Shown: positions 53,856 to 63,510, counted from the stretch's first letter. The stretch: DNA of 64,000 nt from Gaetbulibacter sp. 4G1 (GCF_002741945.1 NZ_MDVN01000022.1:372001-436000); one strand, 5' to 3'. Made by a program: numbers and translations. The notes: a model not told the origin generated them from the sequence alone.

Positions 53856-53875
53856 ATGCGTAGTTTATACGCAAA
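53855..53875. promoter_or_regulatory. NrtR-type operator, site 3 (autoregulatory)
   Basis: Half-sites TATGCGT and ACGCAAA separated by 7 nt. It overlaps a minus-strand TATTTTTG -7 box (53872-53879) and reaches the first base of the regulator's start codon. Confidence 0.72.
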
Positions 53876-53879
53876 AATA
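53872..53879 (-). promoter_or_regulatory. -7 element (TATTTTTG) of the Nudix regulator gene
   Basis: TATTTTTG on the minus strand, 16 nt upstream of the ATG, partly inside operator site 3. The -33 box is weak, and read-through from lspA is possible. Confidence 0.5.
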
Positions 53880-53890
53880 CAGAATTATCT

Positions 53891-54529
53891 TCAAATATCT
53901 GACTCAATCTTATTCTTCGAAAAAGCCTTTCTATTAAACACAATAAGCATAATAAAACCGGTGCTTATTGCCATATCGGCAATGTTAAATACAGGGTTAA
54001 AAAAGGTAAAGTATTCGCCTCCTTTAAAAGGTATCCATTCTGGCAAATAACCTTCCCACAAAGGAAAGTAAAGCATATCAACTACCTTACCGTGAAGTAA
54101 GGTATCATAACCTCCTAATTCTGGTAAAAATGTAGCAACTTGACCATGACTATCATTAAACAAAACACCATAAAAAACCGAATCGATAATATTACCTAAA
54201 GCTCCAGCAAAAATTAATGCAATGGCTAATATTAAAACTTTAGGGCTTTGCTTTTTAGCTGCATCGTATAACCAATACCCAATTCCAAAAATGGCAATAA
54301 TTCTAAATAAAGTTAAAACCACTTTAGCTGTTCTATCGTCTATAAACGATACAAAATCACTAATTTTTGTACCCCACGCCATGCCATCGTTTTCAATAAA
54401 AAATATTTTAAACCATGTAAAAACTTCAATACTCTCTTGAAGCGCAAAATGTGTTTTTATATAAACCTTACTTATCTGATCGATTAGTAAAATTATAACT
54501 ATAAGGTAAATGGATTTTTTTAGTGACAT
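53891..54529 (-). CDS. lspA: Lipoprotein signal peptidase II
   Basis: A 212-residue inner-membrane aspartyl protease that removes signal peptides from prolipoproteins. It has four spans and the two catalytic Asp motifs GNIIDSVFYG and FNIADMAIS, plus LIDQISKVYIK at the start. It is about 45 residues longer than E. coli LspA because of an insert in the periplasmic loop (SHGQVATFLPELGGYDT), common in Bacteroidetes. It is separated from the upstream DksA-like gene by a terminator. Confidence 0.94.
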   Translation of the reverse strand: MSLKKSIYLIVIILLIDQISKVYIKTHFALQESIEVFTWFKIFFIENDGMAWGTKISDFVSFIDDRTAKVVLTLFRIIAIFGIGYWLYDAAKKQSPKVLILAIALIFAGALGNIIDSVFYGVLFNDSHGQVATFLPELGGYDTLLHGKVVDMLYFPLWEGYLPEWIPFKGGEYFTFFNPVFNIADMAISTGFIMLIVFNRKAFSKNKIESDI

Positions 54530-54544
54530 AAAATTTTAAACAAA

Positions 54545-54573
54545 AAACGTCTCGACATAAAAGTGAGACGTTT
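54545..54573 (-). terminator. Terminator between the DksA-like gene and lspA
   Basis: 9-bp stem AAACGTCTC/GAGACGTTT with an 11-nt loop, followed on the minus strand by TTTTTTG. Confidence 0.75.
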
Positions 54574-54593
54574 CATTTATAATATAATGCTGG

Positions 54594-54974
54594 CTACTGC
54601 ATGTTTTTAGCTTCAATACTTAATGTTGCGTGTGGTACTAATTTTAAACGTTCTTTGTTAATTAGTTTTTTGGTTACACGACAAATGCCATAGGTCTTGT
54701 TTTCAATTCTTATTAAAGCATTCTTTAAATCGCGAATAAATTTTTCTTGACGAATAGCTAATTGCGAATTTGACTCTTTACTCATTACCGCACTACCTTC
54801 ATCAAAAGCCTTAAAAGTTGGCGATGTATCTTCTGTACCATTATTATGGTCATTCATATACGCACTTTTAATAAGCTCTAAATCGTGTTGCGCTTTTTCT
54901 ATTTTTTCTGCTATTAGCGCTTTAAATTCAGCTAAATCTTTATCTGAATATCTTACGTTGGCATCTAAACTCAT
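54594..54974 (-). CDS. DksA/TraR-family protein with degenerate zinc finger
   Basis: A 126-residue protein. The N-terminal half (about 1-75) is a coiled-coil hairpin as in DksA. The C-terminal globule has YGICRVTKKLINKERLKLVPHA, matching the family zinc-finger region. Only one of the four usual cysteines remains; the C-terminal pair is replaced by SIEAK. It may bind RNA polymerase without zinc. It follows ileS by 5 bp and is probably cotranscribed with it. Confidence 0.87.
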   Translation of the reverse strand: MSLDANVRYSDKDLAEFKALIAEKIEKAQHDLELIKSAYMNDHNNGTEDTSPTFKAFDEGSAVMSKESNSQLAIRQEKFIRDLKNALIRIENKTYGICRVTKKLINKERLKLVPHATLSIEAKNMQ

Positions 54975-54979
54975 ATTCT

Positions 54980-57900
54980 TTAATGTTTTTGAATAAATAA
55001 TTTGGTATTTACATCATCAAAAGCAATTTCTATACCATTATCTACTTGGTCAATAATTTCTAATTCTTCAGTTAGGGTTTCTGTTTTAATATATTCAATA
55101 TTGTGGTTTACAGCATTTTCAATGTAGGTGTCTTTTTGAAGCGTAACATCTATTCTATCAGTAACTTCAAAACCAGAATCCTTTCGTAAGTTTTGTATAC
55201 GATTTATCAATTCTCTTGCAATACCTTCCTTTTTTAAATCCTCGGTAAGCGTTACATCTAAAGCTACTGTTAATGCTCCTTCGTTTGCAACTAACCAACC
55301 TTCAATATCTTGCGATGTAATCTCTACATCTGTGCGTTCTAAAGTAATATTTTTTCCATTAACTTCAACATCTAAACTACCATTTTGTTCCATTTTGTTA
55401 ATATCTTCTGAAGTAAAGTTAATTACTACATTAGCAATGGCTTTCATATCCTTCCCAAAACGCGGTCCGAGCATCTTAAAATTAGGCTTTATTTGCTTCA
55501 CTAATATATCAGAAGCATCTTCTAAAAGTTCAATTTCTTTAACGTTAACTTCATGTTTTATTAAATCTGAAACGGCTAAAATTTCTTCTTTTTGCTGTGC
55601 ATTATCTACAGGAATCATGATTTTTTGAAGTGGCTGACGCACTTTTATCTTTTCCTTAGCTCTTAACGACAATACTAATGACGATATTGTTTGAGCAGCT
55701 TCCATTTTTCGCTCTAAACTTTTATCTACATAAGCTACATTATACTTAGGAAAATCTGCTAAATGTACACTTTCAAAAATTTCTTTTTTAGTTACCGAAT
55801 TTAAATCTAAATATAATTTATCCATAAAGAAAGGTGCAATTGGAGCGCCTAACTTAGCAATGGTTTCCATACAAGTATAAAGTGTTTGATAAGCCGAAAT
55901 TTTATCTACCTGATAATCGCCTTTCCAGAAACGTCTTCTACTTAAACGTACAAACCAGTTACTTACGTAATCTTGAGTAAAGTTTGAAATAGCTCGTGCT
56001 GCTTTTGTTGGCTCATAATCGGCATAAAAAGCATCTACTTTTTTAATAAGCGTGTGCAATTCTGAAAGTATCCAACGGTCTATTTCTGGGCGGTCTTCTA
56101 AAGGAATATCCGTTTCAGCATAAGTAAATTTATCGAGGTTTGTATACAACTGAAAAAACGAATACGTATTGTAAAGCGTTCCGAAGAATTTACGTTTTAC
56201 CTCTTCAATACCTTCTAAATCAAACTTTAAGTTATCCCAAGGATTTGCATTCGAAATCATGTACCAACGTGTTGCATCTGCTCCGTATTTCCCTAAAGTT
56301 TCAAACGGATCGGCAGCATTACCTAAACGTTTTGACATTTTTTGCCCGTTTTTATCTAACACCAATCCATTAGAGACCACATTTTTGTAAGCGACCGAAT
56401 CAAAAACCATCGTTCCAATTGCATGTAAGGTATAAAACCACCCACGTGTTTGGTCGACACCTTCAGCAATAAAATCGGCAGGAAATGTAGTTCCTTTATC
56501 AATTAAATCGTTATTTTCAAACGGATAATGCCATTGTGCATAAGGCATAGAGCCAGAATCAAACCAAACGTCTATTAAATCGCTTTCGCGGAACATTTTT
56601 TGACCTGTAGAAGACACCAAAACAATATCATCAACAATATTTTTATGCAAATCTATTTTAGCATAATTTTCTTCAGAATTGTTTCCTACTTCAAAATCTT
56701 CAAAAATATCTTTATCTAAAACACCTTCGGAAACAGCGCGTTGCATTTCAGCTTTAAGTTCTTCAACAGACCCAATGCATATTTCTTCTTTTCCATCTTC
56801 GGTTCTCCATATCGGTAATGGAATTCCCCAATAACGTGACCGCGACAAATTCCAATCGTTGGCATTTGCTAACCAGTTTCCAAATCGTCCATCGCCTGTA
56901 CTTTTAGGTTTCCAATTAATGGTTTGGTTAAGCTGATGCATTCTATCTTTAACATCAGTTACTTTAATAAACCAAGAGTCTAACGGGTAGTAAAGAATTG
57001 GCTTATCGGTTCTCCAACAATTTGGGTAACTATGCTTATATTTTTCAACCTTAAAGGCTTTATTTTCTGTTTTTAATTTGATGGCAAGTTCTACATCAAC
57101 CGAACGTTCTGGAGCTTCTTTATCTGCATAATATTCGTTCTTCACATATTTACCTGCATATTCACCCATTTCTGGACGAAAACGCCCTTGCAAATCAACT
57201 AAAGGTACTAAATTATCGTTCTCATCTTTTACCAACATTGGTGGCACTTCTGGTATTGCTTGTTTTGCAACCAAAGCATCATCTGCTCCAAAGGTTGGTG
57301 CAGTATGTACTATTCCTGTACCATCTTCAGTGGTTACAAAATCTCCAGAAATGACTCTGAATGCATCTTGTGGATTATCGTTTGGTAAAGCGTATTTGAG
57401 TAATTGCTCATATCTTATTTCCAACAAATCTGCTCCTTTACATTCAGTTGCAATTAAAAATGGGATTTTTTTGTTTTCTTTTGAAAAACTGGAAAGCTCA
57501 GAGACATCCTCAGTTTGATAGTATTTTCCGTTAAATTGTTTTCCAACCAAGTTTTTAGCAAGTATTACATGAGTTGGCTCGAAAGTATATTGATTATAAG
57601 TTGCTACAACAACATAATCAATCTTAGACCCAACTGTTAATGCAGTATTACTTGGTAATGTCCAAGGTGTTGTTGTCCAAGCTAAAAAATGTAAATGATC
57701 GAACTTTTTAAGAAATTCTGGTAATGTATTTTCAACAGCCTTAAATTGGGCAACTATTGTAGTGTCGGTAACATCTTGATATGTTCCTGGTTGATTTAAC
57801 TCGTGCGAACTTAAACCAGTACCTGCTTTTGGCGAATACGGCTGAATGGTATAACCTTTGTAAAGCAAACTTTTATCATAAATCTGCTTTAACAACCACC

Positions 57901-58384
57901 AAACAGACTCCATGTATTTAGGCTCGTAAGTAATATATGGGTCGTCCATATCTACCCAATAGCCCATTTTTTCAGTTAGGTCATTCCAAACATCAGTATA
58001 GCGCATTACGGCTTTACGACAAGCGGCATTATAATCTTCAACCGAAATCGTTTTCCCAATATCTTCTTTTGTAATGCCTAATTCTTTTTCAACACCCAAT
58101 TCAATAGGTAATCCATGAGTATCCCAACCCGCTTTACGCTTTACTTGGTAACCCTTCATGGTTTTGTAACGCGGAAAAATGTCTTTTATAGCACGTGCTA
58201 AAACGTGATGTACTCCAGGAAGTCCATTTGCCGATGGCGGTCCCTCATAAAACACATACGGTGTTGCCCCCTCACGGGTAGAAACACTTTTTTCGAAGAT
58301 GTTGTTTTCTTGCCAATATTGTAGTATTTCATTAGCTACATTTGGTAAGTCAAGTCCTTTATATTCAGGAAATTTCGCGCTCAT
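54980..58384 (-). CDS. ileS: Isoleucyl-tRNA synthetase, type 2, GXHH variant
   Basis: A 1134-residue class I synthetase, about 200 residues longer than E. coli IleRS, as in the eukaryote-like type 2 group. The usual HXGH motif reads GVHH (residues 57-60), i.e. first and third positions are swapped to GXHH. KMSKR provides the second ATP motif, and the tRNA-binding region GSMPYAQWHYPFE is present. The CP1 editing domain (TTPWTLPSNTALTVG) is intact. Published work links the GXHH variant to extreme mupirocin resistance; applying it here is inference. It is followed by the DksA-like gene. Confidence 0.96.
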   Translation of the reverse strand: MSAKFPEYKGLDLPNVANEILQYWQENNIFEKSVSTREGATPYVFYEGPPSANGLPGVHHVLARAIKDIFPRYKTMKGYQVKRKAGWDTHGLPIELGVEKELGITKEDIGKTISVEDYNAACRKAVMRYTDVWNDLTEKMGYWVDMDDPYITYEPKYMESVWWLLKQIYDKSLLYKGYTIQPYSPKAGTGLSSHELNQPGTYQDVTDTTIVAQFKAVENTLPEFLKKFDHLHFLAWTTTPWTLPSNTALTVGSKIDYVVVATYNQYTFEPTHVILAKNLVGKQFNGKYYQTEDVSELSSFSKENKKIPFLIATECKGADLLEIRYEQLLKYALPNDNPQDAFRVISGDFVTTEDGTGIVHTAPTFGADDALVAKQAIPEVPPMLVKDENDNLVPLVDLQGRFRPEMGEYAGKYVKNEYYADKEAPERSVDVELAIKLKTENKAFKVEKYKHSYPNCWRTDKPILYYPLDSWFIKVTDVKDRMHQLNQTINWKPKSTGDGRFGNWLANANDWNLSRSRYWGIPLPIWRTEDGKEEICIGSVEELKAEMQRAVSEGVLDKDIFEDFEVGNNSEENYAKIDLHKNIVDDIVLVSSTGQKMFRESDLIDVWFDSGSMPYAQWHYPFENNDLIDKGTTFPADFIAEGVDQTRGWFYTLHAIGTMVFDSVAYKNVVSNGLVLDKNGQKMSKRLGNAADPFETLGKYGADATRWYMISNANPWDNLKFDLEGIEEVKRKFFGTLYNTYSFFQLYTNLDKFTYAETDIPLEDRPEIDRWILSELHTLIKKVDAFYADYEPTKAARAISNFTQDYVSNWFVRLSRRRFWKGDYQVDKISAYQTLYTCMETIAKLGAPIAPFFMDKLYLDLNSVTKKEIFESVHLADFPKYNVAYVDKSLERKMEAAQTISSLVLSLRAKEKIKVRQPLQKIMIPVDNAQQKEEILAVSDLIKHEVNVKEIELLEDASDILVKQIKPNFKMLGPRFGKDMKAIANVVINFTSEDINKMEQNGSLDVEVNGKNITLERTDVEITSQDIEGWLVANEGALTVALDVTLTEDLKKEGIARELINRIQNLRKDSGFEVTDRIDVTLQKDTYIENAVNHNIEYIKTETLTEELEIIDQVDNGIEIAFDDVNTKLFIQKH

Positions 58385-58461
58385 TTACTATTGATTCTTA
58401 TAAGTTCGCGAATTTAAGGAATTTTGGCAAAAAAAAAGGTGTTGTGAGTATAATTTATACT

Positions 58462-58535
58462 CGTCATTACGAGGAGCAAAGGGACATAGTAATCTTATGA
58501 CAAAAATTTAGTAGAGACAGATTGCGACACCGCAC
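58462..58535. repeat. Degenerate CGTCATTGCGAGG-type dispersed repeat
   Basis: CGTCATTACGAGGAGCAAAG, then AGTAATCT and a second arm AGATTGCGACACCGC, in the 174-bp gap between ileS and radA. It resembles the CGTCATTGCGAGG..GCAATCT repeats that I recognise from many Bacteroidetes genomes. Only one copy is in the window, so the status rests on recollection. Confidence 0.45.
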
Positions 58536-58558
58536 AAAAAAGACAATTAACAACAGTG

Positions 58559-59917
58559 TTAAACAATAAGGCTTACCAAATCCTCAATCTTAGAAATCAA
58601 TTGAATTTTAATAGCGGTATTTTTAAGAGAAATTTTATTGTATTTAGACACAAAAATGGTAGAGAACCCTAGTTTTTCGGCTTCAAGAATGCGTTGCTCT
58701 ACACGTTGTACAGGACGAATTTCTCCAGATAAGCCAACCTCGGCAGCAAAACAAAAATCTTTTTGCAAAGCTTCGTCTTCATTTGAGGATAAAATAGAAG
58801 CCACAACAGCCAAATCTATTGCAGGATCATCAACAGTAATACCGCCTGTAATATTTAAAAACACATCTTTTGCTCCTAATCGGAATCCAGCGCGCTTTTC
58901 TAATACAGCCAATAGCATATTAAGGCGCTTAGCGTTAAACCCTGTAGCACTACGCTGTGGTGTTCCGTAAACGGCTGTACTTACTAAAGCTTGTACTTCA
59001 ATCATTAATGGACGCATGCCTTCAAGAGTTGCGGCAACAGCATTTCCGCTTAATTCTTCATCTTTTTTAGAGATTAAAATTTCGGAAGGATTAGAAACCT
59101 CTCTTAGTCCAGAACCTTGCATTTCGTAAATACCTAATTCGTTAGTAGAACCAAATCGGTTTTTATTGGCGCGCAAAATTCTAAATACATGATTACGATC
59201 CCCTTCAAATTGAAGAACGGTATCAACCATATGTTCCAAAATTTTTGGTCCAGCAATATTTCCATCTTTTGTAATGTGTCCAATCAATAACACTGGTGTT
59301 GCTGTTTCTTTGGCAAATTTAATAAGTTCGGTTGTGCATTCTTTTATTTGCGAAATACTTCCAGAAGACGATTCGATATAATCGCTATGTAAGGTTTGAA
59401 TAGAATCAATTATAACAATATCAGGCTCTAAAGCTTCAACCTGTTTGAAAATGTTTTGAGTTTTAGTCTCCGTTAAAATGTAACAGTTATTATTGTTTGG
59501 ATTGATGCGTTCTGCCCGCATTTTTATTTGTTTCTGACTTTCCTCTCCAGAAACATATAAGGTTTTATAAGGTAGCCCTAATGAAATTTGAAGTAGTAAT
59601 GTACTTTTCCCAATTCCAGGTTCTCCTCCTAAAAGTGTTAAAGAGCCTGGAACAATTCCACCGCCTAAAACACGATTGAACTCGGCATCAAAAGTATCTA
59701 ATCGAGCTTCTTTAGAATTGTCAATTTCTTTGATTTTTAAAGGAATAGAAGCGCGTTTAACTTTTGATGTTGGCAACTTCCAATCGCTTTTTTCTGGCTT
59801 TTGAACAAGTTCTTCAACAATAGTATTCCACTCTTTACAAGCAGTACATTGCCCTTGCCATTTTGCATATTGATTGCCACAACTCTGACAAAAAAATGTA
59901 GTTTTAACTTTTGCCAT
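58559..59917 (-). CDS. radA: DNA repair/recombination protein RadA
   Basis: A 452-residue RecA-like ATPase that helps branch migration in recombination. It has the N-terminal zinc finger CQSCGNQYAKWQGQCTAC, Walker A GEPGIGKST, the RadA-specific KNRFG motif (ANKNRFGSTNELG), and a C-terminal Lon-like domain. Length is normal. The start ATG overlaps the stop of the upstream esterase-fold gene by 1 bp (TAATG), so the two are translationally linked. Confidence 0.97.
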   Translation of the reverse strand: MAKVKTTFFCQSCGNQYAKWQGQCTACKEWNTIVEELVQKPEKSDWKLPTSKVKRASIPLKIKEIDNSKEARLDTFDAEFNRVLGGGIVPGSLTLLGGEPGIGKSTLLLQISLGLPYKTLYVSGEESQKQIKMRAERINPNNNNCYILTETKTQNIFKQVEALEPDIVIIDSIQTLHSDYIESSSGSISQIKECTTELIKFAKETATPVLLIGHITKDGNIAGPKILEHMVDTVLQFEGDRNHVFRILRANKNRFGSTNELGIYEMQGSGLREVSNPSEILISKKDEELSGNAVAATLEGMRPLMIEVQALVSTAVYGTPQRSATGFNAKRLNMLLAVLEKRAGFRLGAKDVFLNITGGITVDDPAIDLAVVASILSSNEDEALQKDFCFAAEVGLSGEIRPVQRVEQRILEAEKLGFSTIFVSKYNKISLKNTAIKIQLISKIEDLVSLIV

Positions 59918-61065
59918 TAATACCCAAAATCTGATTTAATTAAATCTGCTTTTTCTAGCATTAAATCTTTTGTAATACCTGCAATTTCATCTAATGTATA
60001 TGCCGATTGATAGGTTCGCATTGCTTTTTTAGGTTCGCCTGTTTCTTCATAAAAGCGTGCCAAATAGTAATTTCCTAAAAGTGTTTTTGGATATTCTTTA
60101 CGCGCTATTTTTCCTAAAGCTTCAAAATAATCAAACTGTTCTGTTTTCTCTATAGCTGCCGAAATGGCTTTAAAATCGTTAATTAGAATTTGTTTTTCAA
60201 TACCAAATAACTCACTAATAGTTTGATATTTTTCTTCAAGGTATTCAACTGGCGATGTATCTAATTTAAGAATAACCTCTTTATATTCCTTTTTACTAAT
60301 AGGTTGAAATACATAAAAAATACTTTCTATTGCTTTAGGCAAGGCATGTGCTGGTACCGAGTAATGAGAGGCCCCTTCAAAGCTATCAAAATTATAGAAA
60401 ACATTTTTAGTATCTAAAGCAGATATATCAGTGTTTAAAGCCTCTGTCATTCTTTTTATAGACTTTGAATCATTTTTTGTATTTGCTAAATAATAAAATA
60501 TTTTAGATTCTAATTTTCCTAATTGTTCTGGAATGTAATCTAGCATATTTGGTGCTAATTCGGGACTAATAACCACATAACCCTGAAACAATGGTTGCTG
60601 TTTTAACAAATAGTAATTAATAAAATTTGCCGTTTCTCCATGGCCAACAGCAACTCTAAAATTTTCGGTTCTATATGTTTTTTCTATATATGGGATAAGC
60701 TCCATACCAATAAACTCATAAAAAGCGGCTCCCGTTTCAGTAGGTAACGAGTTTTGTCCATACATACAATCATCAAACCTCTTGTCTAATTGATTAATAC
60801 CAACTACAATAGCTTCTGGCATATCTTCCCAATAAGAGTAATAATCTACATTTCCTGCGACAGCTTCAAATAAATAATCGCCATCTAAAACAACAAATAA
60901 CGGGTATTTTTTGTCTTGATTTCCTTCATAACCTCTAGGTAATTGTATTTTGAGCTCGCGCGTTTCCCCTAGTTTTGAAGACTCAAAAGTTTCGTATTTA
61001 ACTTGAGCATCAGTAGCATTTACAATACAGAATAATACTAATAAAAAAATGATTGGTTTCTTCAT
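59917..61065 (-). CDS. Esterase-fold (alpha/beta hydrolase) protein with TPR-like tail, serine absent
   Basis: A 382-residue exported protein (signal ending ATDAQ). The N-terminal domain resembles Fes/IroE-type esterases (RELKIQLPRGYEGNQDKKYPLFVVLDGDYLF). The nucleophile elbow, expected as GHSxGG, reads VGHGETAN, so the catalytic Ser is missing, while a His candidate remains in EGASHYSVPAHALPK. The C-terminal 90 residues look like TPR helices (LGKIARKEYPKTLLGNYYLARFYEETGEPKKAM). It is probably a non-catalytic or altered hydrolase. Confidence 0.82.
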   Translation of the reverse strand: MKKPIIFLLVLFCIVNATDAQVKYETFESSKLGETRELKIQLPRGYEGNQDKKYPLFVVLDGDYLFEAVAGNVDYYSYWEDMPEAIVVGINQLDKRFDDCMYGQNSLPTETGAAFYEFIGMELIPYIEKTYRTENFRVAVGHGETANFINYYLLKQQPLFQGYVVISPELAPNMLDYIPEQLGKLESKIFYYLANTKNDSKSIKRMTEALNTDISALDTKNVFYNFDSFEGASHYSVPAHALPKAIESIFYVFQPISKKEYKEVILKLDTSPVEYLEEKYQTISELFGIEKQILINDFKAISAAIEKTEQFDYFEALGKIARKEYPKTLLGNYYLARFYEETGEPKKAMRTYQSAYTLDEIAGITKDLMLEKADLIKSDFGY

Positions 61066-61178
61066 TTTAAAAATGATTTGAGATTTATAACGGCAAGGTA
61101 TGAAATTAAGTGAAAGTTTAAAAAAGCTGTTTTCGATACTTTTATTAAAAAAATCGAGCTAACATTCTTTTGCGGCAA

Positions 61179-62147
61179 TCAGTCTTCTTTTAAAGTCTTT
61201 CTTCTATTAAAAATGGGCAAATAAATTAAAGATAGTCCTCCAAAAAGGATAATTAAAAGCGTTTGTGATGCCCACATTATCCAGCCAAATGCAATACTTG
61301 GTTCTTCAGCAATTCCAAAAATTGAAAATGCAGCATAAATAGCTAAAGGATATGAACCAATGCCTCCATTGGTAGCTGCTATACTAAAACTTGCAGAAAT
61401 AAATCCTATTAAAATTGCTCCTGCATTAATACCATCTAACTCTTTTATGGAAAATGAAGTAACGTAAAACATAAGCAAATACATGCCCCAAATAAATAAC
61501 GTATGAAAAACAAATGCCCATTTCTTTTTCATCTTAAAAATACTAAGCGCCCCTTCTATTAATCCATTAACAAATGTCTTTATTTTTACTGCTATTTTTG
61601 ATTGGCTTTTTTTTATATATCTAGTAAATAAAACAACTAAAAATATTAAGCTAACTAGTGCTATTATAATTTTTGTTGGATCGAATTTCTCAACTAAAAA
61701 CCCATAAATAAAATCGAATTGAAGAAAAAGTGTTATAATAATAATACCCAACATTACTATCATATCTGCAATACGCTCTGCCACAATAGTACCAAAACCT
61801 TTCTCGAAGGGTACACCTTCATAATTAGTTATAATAGATGCTCTTGCAACCTCACCAGCTCTGGGGATGGTATAATTAATTAAGTAGGTAGCAAAAACCG
61901 CCATAATACTATTGCCTAATTTAATCTTGTAACCCATGGGTTCTAATTGAAAAAGCCATCGATATGCTCTAGACAAATGGCTTAACAGCCCCAAAAACAT
62001 GCCTAAAAGAATCCAGGTATAGTCGGCCTTTTTTACATAAACCATTAATTCGTCTAGTGAAACTTTAGACAGAGAATACCAAACTAAAAAAACTCCCAAT
62101 GCTAATGGGAGTGTTATTTTAAGTGCTTTTTTTATTTTGGCCTTCAA
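61179..62147 (-). CDS. Lysylphosphatidylglycerol synthase/flippase-domain membrane protein (UPF0104)
   Basis: A 322-residue inner-membrane protein with about eight spans. The pattern LSHLSRAYRWLFQLEPMGY, YLINYTIPRAGEVARA, KGFGTIVAERIADM and TNGGIGSYPLAIYAAF matches the YbhN/MprF flippase-like family. It lacks the catalytic synthase domain, so it likely flips or binds lipids. It lies 4 bp after panD, though no pantothenate link is known. A 113-bp gap separates it from the esterase-fold gene. Confidence 0.88.
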   Translation of the reverse strand: MKAKIKKALKITLPLALGVFLVWYSLSKVSLDELMVYVKKADYTWILLGMFLGLLSHLSRAYRWLFQLEPMGYKIKLGNSIMAVFATYLINYTIPRAGEVARASIITNYEGVPFEKGFGTIVAERIADMIVMLGIIIITLFLQFDFIYGFLVEKFDPTKIIIALVSLIFLVVLFTRYIKKSQSKIAVKIKTFVNGLIEGALSIFKMKKKWAFVFHTLFIWGMYLLMFYVTSFSIKELDGINAGAILIGFISASFSIAATNGGIGSYPLAIYAAFSIFGIAEEPSIAFGWIMWASQTLLIILFGGLSLIYLPIFNRRKTLKED

Positions 62148-62151
62148 AAGT

Positions 62152-62502
62152 TTATTTTAACAAGTTTGTGGCTTCGTCAGGGAATACTAAAGATGGTTTA
62201 AACAATTTAGCTTCTTCAATATCCATAAACGCATAAGTGATTAAAATAAGAGTGTCTCCAACTGATACTTTTCTTGCAGCAGCTCCATTTAATGTTATTT
62301 CTCCGCTTAGCCGTGGTCCTGGAATACAATAGGTCTCCAATCGTTCTCCATTGTCGTTATTTACAATTTGAACTTTTTCTCCTTGAATAATGTTGGCAGC
62401 ATCCATTAAATCTTCGTCAATGGTAATACTACCTATATAGTTGAGTTCTGCACCTGTGCATTTTACTCTGTGAATTTTAGATTTTACTACTTGAATTTGC
62501 AT
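62152..62502 (-). CDS. panD: Aspartate 1-decarboxylase
   Basis: A 116-residue pyruvoyl enzyme making beta-alanine from aspartate. The self-cleavage site is Gly24-Ser25 in YIGSITID, and [24 protein letters not shown] contains the conserved core. It is 13 bp downstream of panC, which joins beta-alanine to pantoate, so the two consecutive steps are cotranscribed. Confidence 0.96.
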   Translation of the reverse strand: MQIQVVKSKIHRVKCTGAELNYIGSITIDEDLMDAANIIQGEKVQIVNNDNGERLETYCIPGPRLSGEITLNGAAARKVSVGDTLILITYAFMDIEEAKLFKPSLVFPDEATNLLK

Positions 62503-62515
62503 GAGGCAAAGGTAA

Positions 62516-63367
62516 TTAATTTAGTGCGATATTATCTATTAATCTAATATCATCTGCATATGCAGCTATAAACGCTCTATATGTTTTTTTGTTTGATTTT
62601 CTTATTACTGGTTTTAAGGTTTTAGTGTCTGCAATAATAAAATATTCTAATTTTAATAAATCGTGTTTAGCAAACTCTTTTTCAACCCATTCCGAAACTT
62701 TATTAGCACTTTTTGTGCCAAATTTTTCTTTGGCAGTTGTTAAAGTTTTATAAATAAACGGTGCAGCTTTTTTATATTCTGGTTTTAATCGTGTATTACG
62801 CGAACTCATTGCTAAACCATTTGTTTCTCTATGAATAGGGCAACCAATAACTTTAACAGGAATGTTATGCTTTTTAACTAATTTTTTAATAATTGCTAAT
62901 TGTTGAAAATCTTTCTCTCCAAAATAAGCCCGATGCGGTTTTACTATTTCAAAAAAACGTTTTACAATAGTTCCAACACCATCAAAATGTCCGTTTCTAA
63001 ATTTGCCTTCCATCTCAAACTCCAAACCATCAAAATCAAATTTTTGTGAAACTGTATTTCCTTTATAAATATCTTCAACTGTTGGTGCATAAACTAAAAT
63101 ATCGTTTTTCGAAACAGTTTTTAACAACTCTACATCATTATCTAGCGTTCTTGGATACTTAATAAGATCATCCTTATTATCAAACTGTGTAGGATTAACA
63201 AAAATACTTACTACAACTTTATCATTCTCATTTAAAGCTTTACGCACTAAAGCCATATGCCCTTGGTGTAATGCTCCCATGGTTGGCACTAGCCCAACTG
63301 TAAGCTGTTTTGCTTTTAATTCATCAACTTTAGCAGAAATTTGCATTTTTTGTGAAAAAACCTTCAT
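62516..63367 (-). CDS. panC: Pantoate-beta-alanine ligase
   Basis: A 283-residue pantothenate synthetase. It has the HxGH-type motif in [63 protein letters not shown] and the MSSRNTRL motif. It forms pantothenate from pantoate, beta-alanine and ATP. It heads the panC-panD-flippase unit. A TAAGTTTG box is found at 63392-63399. Confidence 0.96.
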   Translation of the reverse strand: MKVFSQKMQISAKVDELKAKQLTVGLVPTMGALHQGHMALVRKALNENDKVVVSIFVNPTQFDNKDDLIKYPRTLDNDVELLKTVSKNDILVYAPTVEDIYKGNTVSQKFDFDGLEFEMEGKFRNGHFDGVGTIVKRFFEIVKPHRAYFGEKDFQQLAIIKKLVKKHNIPVKVIGCPIHRETNGLAMSSRNTRLKPEYKKAAPFIYKTLTTAKEKFGTKSANKVSEWVEKEFAKHDLLKLEYFIIADTKTLKPVIRKSNKKTYRAFIAAYADDIRLIDNIALN

Positions 63368-63391
63368 TATTTAATAAAAAATTAACGCTTG

Positions 63392-63399
63392 CAAACTTA
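63392..63399 (-). promoter_or_regulatory. -7 element (TAAGTTTG) of panC
   Basis: TAAGTTTG followed by CA on the minus strand, 24 nt before the panC ATG. The -33 box is unclear. Confidence 0.45.
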
Positions 63400-63430
63400 A
63401 TATTTTACAATCAATTAGCATAAATTTTTG

Positions 63431-63438
63431 TACTTTTG
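63431..63438 (+). promoter_or_regulatory. -7 element (TACTTTTG) of the glycogen synthase gene
   Basis: TACTTTTG followed by CG, 72 nt before the ATG at 63511, divergent from panC. One box only. Confidence 0.45.
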
Positions 63439-63510
63439 CGTGTTTTTTATTTTGAATTTTCAAAAAGCTATTCAATTATATAGCCATAAAAAGACAGCAA
63501 AAACAAACAT

